Below, one piece after another: positions 59,183 to 64,000 of a stretch of DNA of 64,000 nt; positions within the stretch are counted from its first letter, which is position 1, and each line of letters begins with the position of its first letter. The notes under the pieces are model-generated. The model saw nothing but the letters and a program-made list of their open reading frames with translations, made no database searches and had not been told where the DNA came from. Origin of the DNA: Novosphingobium acidiphilum DSM 19966 (GTDB lineage: Bacteria > Pseudomonadota > Alphaproteobacteria > Sphingomonadales > Sphingomonadaceae); assembly GCF_000429005.1 (NCBI RefSeq), contig NZ_AUBA01000016.1, forward strand, positions 1 through 64,000, in the 5' to 3' direction. The translations under genes were made by a program, and so were the position numbers.

Positions 59183-59502
59183 ACGGCGGGCCCTGAATTG
59201 CAGAAATTGCAATCGACGTTGTGCCTTTCGCACTTGCACAAAATCGGTGTGCGCTGCAAAAAGACCCTGCCTTTCAGGCATCCTCTCCCAAACTTTTCAG
59301 CCCGGCCGGCAACGGCCGGGCTTTTTTTGATGCCGCCGCGGCCGATCCCTGTCCGGGTTTTGACTGCGAACTTGACGTAGCGGCGCGGTTTGCGTATCCG
59401 CCGCGGCCTGATTCCCGAGCACAGACCCGCAGCACTGTCGGATTCGTCCATGCGGTGACCAAGGTCTGCCTCGTCCATTCGAACACGAAAAAGAGCAGTC
59501 TC
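59183..59502. other. 320-base region between the Usp gene and rpmH, with hairpins and a terminator
   Basis: No coding frame is convincing. The left half carries two small hairpins, GTGC-CTTTC-GCAC (about 59221-59233) and TGCCT-TTC-AGGCA (about 59269-59281), and ends in a strong terminator. It could be a long Usp 3' region or a small RNA. The right half must hold the rpmH promoter. Confidence 0.5.
59301..59328 (+). terminator. Rho-independent terminator upstream of rpmH
   Basis: CCCGGCCG-GCAA-CGGCCGGG is followed by C and seven Ts. It ends transcription from the Usp gene or a small RNA, and isolates rpmH. Confidence 0.93.
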
Positions 59503-59637
59503 ATGAAGCGCACCTTTCAGCCCAGCCGCCTCGTTCGCGCCCGTCGTCACGGCTTTCGCGCCCGCACGGCCACTGTCGGTGGCCGCAACATCCTGCGCGC
59601 GCGTCGTGCACGCGGCCGCAAGAAGCTGTCGGCCTGA
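59503..59637 (+). CDS. rpmH: 50S ribosomal protein L34
   Basis: This 44-residue basic protein begins MKRTFQPSRLVRARRHGFR and ends RGRKKLSA, the canonical L34. It starts the conserved bacterial block rpmH-rnpA-yidD-yidC. A partial purine run (AAAAAGAGCAG) precedes the ATG. Confidence 0.98.
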   Translation: MKRTFQPSRLVRARRHGFRARTATVGGRNILRARRARGRKKLSA

Positions 59638-59645
59638 ACCTGGCC

Positions 59646-60092
59646 GTGGGGGGTGATGCCCCCGCACCGGGCCGCGCCCCTGCCCCGGCAGATGTGGCGC
59701 AGCCGCGTGCCTTGCGCATCGGCATAATCCGCAAACGGGCGGATTTCCTTGCCGCCAATCATGCAGTCCGGGTCGCAAGGCCCGGATTTGTGCTTTTGGT
59801 GCGGCCCGACGTGCAGGATCTGCGCGATGTCCGGTTCGGCGTGACGGTCACCAAGAAGATCGGCAATGCCGTGTGCCGCAACCGGATGAAGCGCCGCTTG
59901 CGTGCGTTGCTGCGCGAAATTCTGCCGACCAGCGGGATCGCCGGGGCCGATCATGTGCTGATCGGGCGCGAAGGCGGCATCGAACGCGATTTTGCGCTGT
60001 TGCGCACCGAGCTTCAGGCGGCATTGTCGCGCGTGGCCGCGGGCAAGGGCGATCCGCCGCGCAGTCCGCGCGGGCCGGGCAAACGCCGGTGA
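59646..60092 (+). CDS. rnpA: Ribonuclease P protein component
   Basis: The 148-residue protein includes the RnpA core: LRIGIIRKRADFLAANHAV, RFGVTVTKKIGNAVCRNRMK and RRLRALLRE (the RNR motif that contacts the P RNA). It aids tRNA 5' maturation. The exact start is uncertain: GTG 59646 gives a 22-residue Pro/Ala-rich extension; TTG 59712 would begin directly at the core. No clear ribosome-binding site supports either. It overlaps yidD by GTGA. Confidence 0.92.
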   Translation: MGGDAPAPGRAPAPADVAQPRALRIGIIRKRADFLAANHAVRVARPGFVLLVRPDVQDLRDVRFGVTVTKKIGNAVCRNRMKRRLRALLREILPTSGIAGADHVLIGREGGIERDFALLRTELQAALSRVAAGKGDPPRSPRGPGKRR

Positions 60093-60298
60093 AGCGCCTG
60101 CTGATCCTGGCTGTGCGCGCCTGGCAGCTTGGCCCTTCGGCCGTGATGTTGCCGACCTGCCGCTTTGCCCCCAGCTGTTCGGCTTATGCGATCGAGGCGC
60201 TGGAACGCCACGGTGCGTTTAGGGGTGGCTGGTTGACCCTGAAGCGGCTATTGCGCTGCCATCCGTGGGGTGGCAGCGGTTTCGATCCGGTTCCTTAG
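60089..60298 (+). CDS. yidD: Membrane protein insertion efficiency factor YidD
   Basis: This 69-residue amphipathic protein has the signature PTCRFAPSCSAYAIEALERHG, with three conserved Cys, and LLRCHPWGGSGFDPVP. It assists YidC-dependent membrane insertion. The GTG at 60089 overlaps the rnpA stop (GTGA). The longer open frame upstream is the rnpA shadow. Confidence 0.95.
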   Translation: MKRLLILAVRAWQLGPSAVMLPTCRFAPSCSAYAIEALERHGAFRGGWLTLKRLLRCHPWGGSGFDPVP

Positions 60299-60373
60299 CA
60301 CCCGCGAACAAGGGTGCAGAGCAGGTTTGCAGACTGCACCCACCCGATCCCGAATTCAATGACGCGAGGCAGA

Positions 60374-62221
60374 GTGGAAAATCAGCGCAACATGATCTGG
60401 GCGGTGGTCCTGATGGGGATCATCCTGATCGGCTGGCAGTTCGGCCTGGGCTATTTCTATCCCCACCTCGGACAGAAGCACGTGGTGGCCGCGGCATCGC
60501 CAACCCCCGGCCAGGCGGCGCCCGCGGCTGCCGATGTCGCCAAGCCGACCCGCGAAGGCGGTCTGCAGTCAAGCCTCGATCAGGCCGCACAGGCGCAGGA
60601 TCTGAAAACCGCACTGGCCGCACCGACGCGTGTCGTCATCGATGCGCCCGGGGTCAAAGGGTCGATCAATCTGTCGGGCGCGCTGGTCGATGACCTGACG
60701 CTCAACCGCCATCGCGAAACCGCCGATCCCGGCAGCCCGCCGGTGCGGCTGTTTTCGCCCGCCGGCACCCCGGCGCAGCATTTTGCGCAAGTCGGCTGGG
60801 TGGGCCTCAACGGCGTCAAGACGCCCGATGGCAACACGCTGTGGCAGGCGAGCAGCCCGCGCCTGACGCAGGCCAGCCCGGTCACGCTGACTTGGGCCAA
60901 CCCGACCGGCCAGACCTTTGCGATCCGCTATGCGATCGATGACAATTACATGCTGACTGTCACGCAAAGCGTGACCAATGGCGGCGCTGCGCCGATCTCG
61001 GTGCAGCCGTTTGCGCAGATCAACCGCACCGATCGCACCGCCAGCCTCAGCACGCCCCAGGTCCATTCGGGGCCGATCGGGGCGTTCGATGGCAAGCTGA
61101 CGTTCGACTGGGACTATTCCAAGGACGCCAAGAACCAGCTGTCGACCTGTGACTTTGCCTTGCTCGGCATGTTCTGCGTGCATCGCAGCTATACCGACAT
61201 CTTCCAGAACCCGGGCAAGGCCGACTGGATCGGCTTTACCGACATCTACTGGATGAGCACGTTCATCGCCGATCCAAAGGCGGCGGCTTCGGGCGGTTTC
61301 CGGGCGTTGGGGCGCGATCTTTATCGTGCCGATCTGGTCTATCCGGCGGTGATTGTGGCGCCGCATCAGACCAGTGTGCTCAACCAGCGCCTGTTTGCCG
61401 GCGCCAAGGAAAACAGCCTGCTCGAAGTGTATGAAAAGCAGGGCATCGCCAATTTCTCGCTGGCGATCGACTGGGGCTGGTTCCGCTGGTTTGAAAAACC
61501 GATTTTCTGGCTGCTCGATTCGCTGTTCCACGCGGTCAAGAATTTCGGGGTGGCGATCATCCTGCTGACGCTGATCGTGCGCGGCATGATGTTCCCCATC
61601 GCCCAGCGGCAGTTTGCCTCGATGGCGGCGATGCGTGCGATCCAGCCCAAGATGAAGGCCATCCAGGAACGCTACAAGGACGACAAGCCGCGCGCCCAGC
61701 AGGAAGTGATGGCGCTGTACAAGCAGGAAGGCGTCAACCCGCTGGCCGGCTGCCTGCCGATGTTCCTGCAGATCCCGGTGTTCTTTGCGCTGTACAAGGT
61801 GCTCGTGCTGACCATCGAGATGCGCCATCAGCCGTTTGTGTGGTGGATCCACGATCTGTCCGCGCCCGATCCCACGCATGTCGCCAATCTGTTCGGCCTG
61901 CTGCCGTTCAACCCGCCGGGTTTCCTGGGCATCGGCGTTCTGGCCATCGTGCTGGGCGCGACGATGTGGCTGCAATTCCGGCTGCAGCCTGCGGCCATGG
62001 ACCCTTCGCAACAGCAGGTCATGGCGATCATGCCGTGGATGATGATGTTCGTCATGTCGACGTTCGCATCGGGCCTGCTGATCTATTGGGCGACGTCGAA
62101 CATCCTGACGATCGCGCAGCAGCGGTATCTTTATGCGCGCCACCCGCAATTGAAGGCGCAGGCGGACAAGGACCAGACCGACATCGACCGGCAGGCCAAA
62201 CGCGACAGCAAGAAGGTCTGA
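60374..62221 (+). CDS. yidC: Membrane protein insertase YidC
   Basis: This 615-residue protein has an N-terminal TM (QRNMIWAVVLMGIILIGW), a large periplasmic beta domain (about 100-370) with an Ala/Pro-rich linker, and the insertase core of five TM helices, with GVAIILLTLIVRGMMFPIAQ, AIQPKMKAIQERYKDDKPRA and NPLAGCLPMFLQIPVFFALY. It inserts and folds inner-membrane proteins alone or with Sec. The GTG at 60374 giving VENQRNM matches family N-termini; ATG 60359 adds five residues and is the alternative. Confidence 0.96.
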   Translation: MENQRNMIWAVVLMGIILIGWQFGLGYFYPHLGQKHVVAAASPTPGQAAPAAADVAKPTREGGLQSSLDQAAQAQDLKTALAAPTRVVIDAPGVKGSINLSGALVDDLTLNRHRETADPGSPPVRLFSPAGTPAQHFAQVGWVGLNGVKTPDGNTLWQASSPRLTQASPVTLTWANPTGQTFAIRYAIDDNYMLTVTQSVTNGGAAPISVQPFAQINRTDRTASLSTPQVHSGPIGAFDGKLTFDWDYSKDAKNQLSTCDFALLGMFCVHRSYTDIFQNPGKADWIGFTDIYWMSTFIADPKAAASGGFRALGRDLYRADLVYPAVIVAPHQTSVLNQRLFAGAKENSLLEVYEKQGIANFSLAIDWGWFRWFEKPIFWLLDSLFHAVKNFGVAIILLTLIVRGMMFPIAQRQFASMAAMRAIQPKMKAIQERYKDDKPRAQQEVMALYKQEGVNPLAGCLPMFLQIPVFFALYKVLVLTIEMRHQPFVWWIHDLSAPDPTHVANLFGLLPFNPPGFLGIGVLAIVLGATMWLQFRLQPAAMDPSQQQVMAIMPWMMMFVMSTFASGLLIYWATSNILTIAQQRYLYARHPQLKAQADKDQTDIDRQAKRDSKKV

Positions 62222-62224
62222 TAG

Positions 62225-62893
62225 ATGGCGTCCCCCACTGGTCCCGATGAAGAAGGTCTGCGCCTGATGGCGCTGGAGGAACGCGCGCGCGCGCTGTTTT
62301 CGGGCCGCGTCGAATTCCTCAAGTCTGCGCCATCGCTGAAATTCCTGCCCGATCCGGAAGAACCCGAAATTGCGTTTGCCGGCCGGTCGAATGTCGGCAA
62401 ATCGTCGCTGATCAACGCGGTGACCGGGCGCAAGTCGATTGCTCGCGCCTCGGTCACGCCGGGGCGCACGCAGGAACTCAACTGGTTCGAAGTGGGCGAT
62501 CCCACGGTGATGCGGCTGGTCGACATGCCCGGCTATGGCTTTGCCAAGGCGCCGCCCAAAGTGACCGAGATCTGGCGCAAGCTGGTGCGCGATTTCCTGC
62601 GCGGCCGGGTCGTGCTGAAACGCACGATGCTGCTGATCGACGCGCGCCACGGGGTCAAACAGGTCGACCTCGACATGATGACGATGCTGGACGAATCCGC
62701 CGTGGGCTATCGCATCGTGCTGACCAAGGCCGACAAGGTGCGCGCCGACGAGCTGGCTGCGGTGCACGCAGCAACCGAAGCGGTGGCGCGCAAGCATATC
62801 GCCGCCTATCCCGGGGTGCTGATCACCTCGGCCGAAAAGAACGCGGGCATCGCCGCCTTGCGCGCAGCGATCCTGGAAGATTCCGAAATCTGA
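62225..62893 (+). CDS. engB: Ribosome biogenesis GTPase EngB (YsxC/YihA)
   Basis: This 222-residue GTPase has G1 GRSNVGKSS, G2 PGRTQ, G3 DMPGYGFAKAP and G4 TKAD. It acts in assembly of the large ribosomal subunit. It starts three bases after the yidC stop, the usual alphaproteobacterial order. The stop is directly adjacent to the convergent GGDEF-EAL gene. Confidence 0.96.
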   Translation: MASPTGPDEEGLRLMALEERARALFSGRVEFLKSAPSLKFLPDPEEPEIAFAGRSNVGKSSLINAVTGRKSIARASVTPGRTQELNWFEVGDPTVMRLVDMPGYGFAKAPPKVTEIWRKLVRDFLRGRVVLKRTMLLIDARHGVKQVDLDMMTMLDESAVGYRIVLTKADKVRADELAAVHAATEAVARKHIAAYPGVLITSAEKNAGIAALRAAILEDSEI

Positions 62894-64000
62894 TCAGGCG
62901 CTGCGCGCGGCGCCGGGCGCGGGTTGCCCCAAGGTTTCGGCAGGCACCGCAAAGCGCAGCGCCTGGCGCAGCCTGTCGGGCCGCGCAAGGTAATAGCCCT
63001 GGATATAGTGAAATCCGGCCAGCGTTGCTTCGAGCAACTGGCCTTCGGTTTCGATGCCTTCGAACACGCAGTCAACTTCGAGCGCGCTGGCCAGATTGCG
63101 CACCGCCGCCATCAGCCGCCGTCCCGCCGGATCGGTCAGGCGTGCGGCAAAGCTGCGGTCGATCTTGACCAGATCGATCTCCAGCCGGTTGAGCGCGGCC
63201 AGGCTGGAATAGCCGGTGCCGAAATCGTCGAGCGCGATGCCGGCGCCTTCGGCGCGCAACCGCGCCAGCGCCGCGCGCGCCTTGTCGAAATCGCGGATCA
63301 CGCTGGTTTCGGTAATTTCGAAAATGATCCGGCGCTGCGATCCGGATTTGCCCGCGATCATGGCGGTCAGCGCATCGATCGTTTCACGATCGGCCAGGTC
63401 GGCGGCCGACAGGTTGAACGACAGGCGCAGCCCATCGGGCATCGTGGCCAGATCGGCCATGGCCATGGTAAACAGCGCCAGCGTTACCTGCCGTGCCATG
63501 CCGAGCCGTTCGGCCGTGGCGATCAGCATTTCGGCGGGCACCGCGCCCAAAGTCGGTGATTCCCACCGTGCCAGCGCCTCAAGCCCGCTCAGCTCCAGCG
63601 AACGGGCGCGCACGATCGGCTGATAGGCCAGGCTCAGTTCGGCGGACAGGTCGGCGGTCTGCAGCGCCGATTCGAGCGATTGTTCGGACCGGATCATGTC
63701 CTCCAGCGCGGCCGAAAAGCGCACGATGCCGCCGCGCTGCTGCTTTTTTGCGTGATAAAGCGCGAAATCGGCACGGTCGAACAGGTCATGCGCATTATCG
63801 CCTGCATCGGGAAACGCGGCCAGCCCGCACGAACAGCCAACGCTGACTTGTGCCTCGCCCAGGTCGAACGGTTGCTGCACCACCTCGACCAGCCGCGCCG
63901 CGATCGCTTCGGCCGCGTCGATGCCGGCAAGCGCAATCAGGCCGAATTCATCGCCGCCCAGCCGCACCACGGTCAGCCGGTCATCGCGGATCGACGCCAG
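62894..64000 (-). CDS. GGDEF-EAL bifunctional c-di-GMP protein, N-terminus cut by the window
   Basis: The visible 368 or so residues start inside the GGDEF domain (VRLGGDEFGLIALAG, active-site motif intact) and continue through a full EAL domain: LSLAYQPIVRARSLELSGLEALARW (EAL motif), ITETSVI, DDFGTGYSSLAALNRL, KIDRSFAARL and FEGIETEGQL. The phosphodiesterase residues look complete, so it can probably break c-di-GMP; the intact GGDEF may synthesise it or bind GTP as a regulator. Sensor domains, if any, lie beyond the window. It is read toward engB. Confidence 0.93.
   Translation of the reverse strand: MASIRDDRLTVVRLGGDEFGLIALAGIDAAEAIAARLVEVVQQPFDLGEAQVSVGCSCGLAAFPDAGDNAHDLFDRADFALYHAKKQQRGGIVRFSAALEDMIRSEQSLESALQTADLSAELSLAYQPIVRARSLELSGLEALARWESPTLGAVPAEMLIATAERLGMARQVTLALFTMAMADLATMPDGLRLSFNLSAADLADRETIDALTAMIAGKSGSQRRIIFEITETSVIRDFDKARAALARLRAEGAGIALDDFGTGYSSLAALNRLEIDLVKIDRSFAARLTDPAGRRLMAAVRNLASALEVDCVFEGIETEGQLLEATLAGFHYIQGYYLARPDRLRQALRFAVPAETLGQPAPGAARSA

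Noticed and set aside
60569..62797. 742-codon minus-strand frame across yidC and engB
   Set aside because: It is a shadow of two clear essential genes on the other strand.
1..64000. tRNA, rRNA, CRISPR arrays and insertion sequences
   Set aside because: No cloverleaf, ribosomal RNA signature, regularly spaced repeats, transposase motif or terminal inverted repeats with target duplication were seen by eye; a tRNAscan/Infernal run would be decisive.

Overview
The window is GC-rich chromosomal DNA that looks like a sphingomonad alphaproteobacterium (Sphingomonadales, Novosphingobium-like). Support comes from the rpmH-rnpA-yidD-yidC-engB core block, a PopZ-type polar organiser next to a TolC-like gene, large TonB-dependent receptors, a Fe-SOD with a twin-arginine signal, a class I fumarase, and short ATGA/GTGA overlaps in most operons. 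No rRNA, tRNA, CRISPR array or intact insertion sequence was seen. This assignment is inference from gene content.

Layout. 1-409 is the end of etfA. 439-4468 (minus) holds a type III polyketide synthase operon: Cys-rich secreted protein, PKS, ICMT-like methyltransferase and a 14-TM exporter joined by 4-base overlaps, then a TPR protein. 4771-9867 holds a TonB receptor divergent from a small Ala-rich ORF, an ATP-grasp amino-acid ligase and an isoaspartyl peptidase. 9870-16335 (minus) is a six-gene MoxR/DUF58/SpoIIM/RDD membrane module. 16396-31749 is mostly housekeeping: pheA, a duplicated cytochrome c, ihfB, a POT peptide transporter, NnrU, a quinone reductase-like gene, Fe-SOD, comM, erpA, xthA, zur and dxs.

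31798-46450 is the most unusual part. It starts with a five-gene minus-strand operon of Tm-1-like protein, biotin carrier, biotin carboxylase, HMGL-type carboxyltransferase and HAD phosphatase. Divergent from it are an MFS transporter and a TonB receptor, then two tandem cupins like 2,4'-dihydroxyacetophenone dioxygenase, a VanA-like Rieske oxygenase, an internally deleted SDR, a zinc alcohol dehydrogenase and an AAHS aromatic-acid transporter. Three near-identical TTTGTT...ATACAAA operator-like sites precede the carboxylase operon, the MFS gene and the TonB receptor, so these are probably one regulon. I infer uptake and breakdown of an aromatic ketone or other lignin-derived aromatic.

46527-64000 returns to general functions: a LytS/LytTR-type two-component pair, fumarase, a degenerate isoaspartyl methyltransferase with a TolC-like protein, popZ, thioesterase, thioredoxin-like ferredoxin, acyltransferase, DUF983, PilZ, GST, a 3-oxoacid CoA-transferase pair, HAD hydrolase, tandem Usp, the rpmH-engB block, and the end of a GGDEF-EAL protein cut by the window edge.
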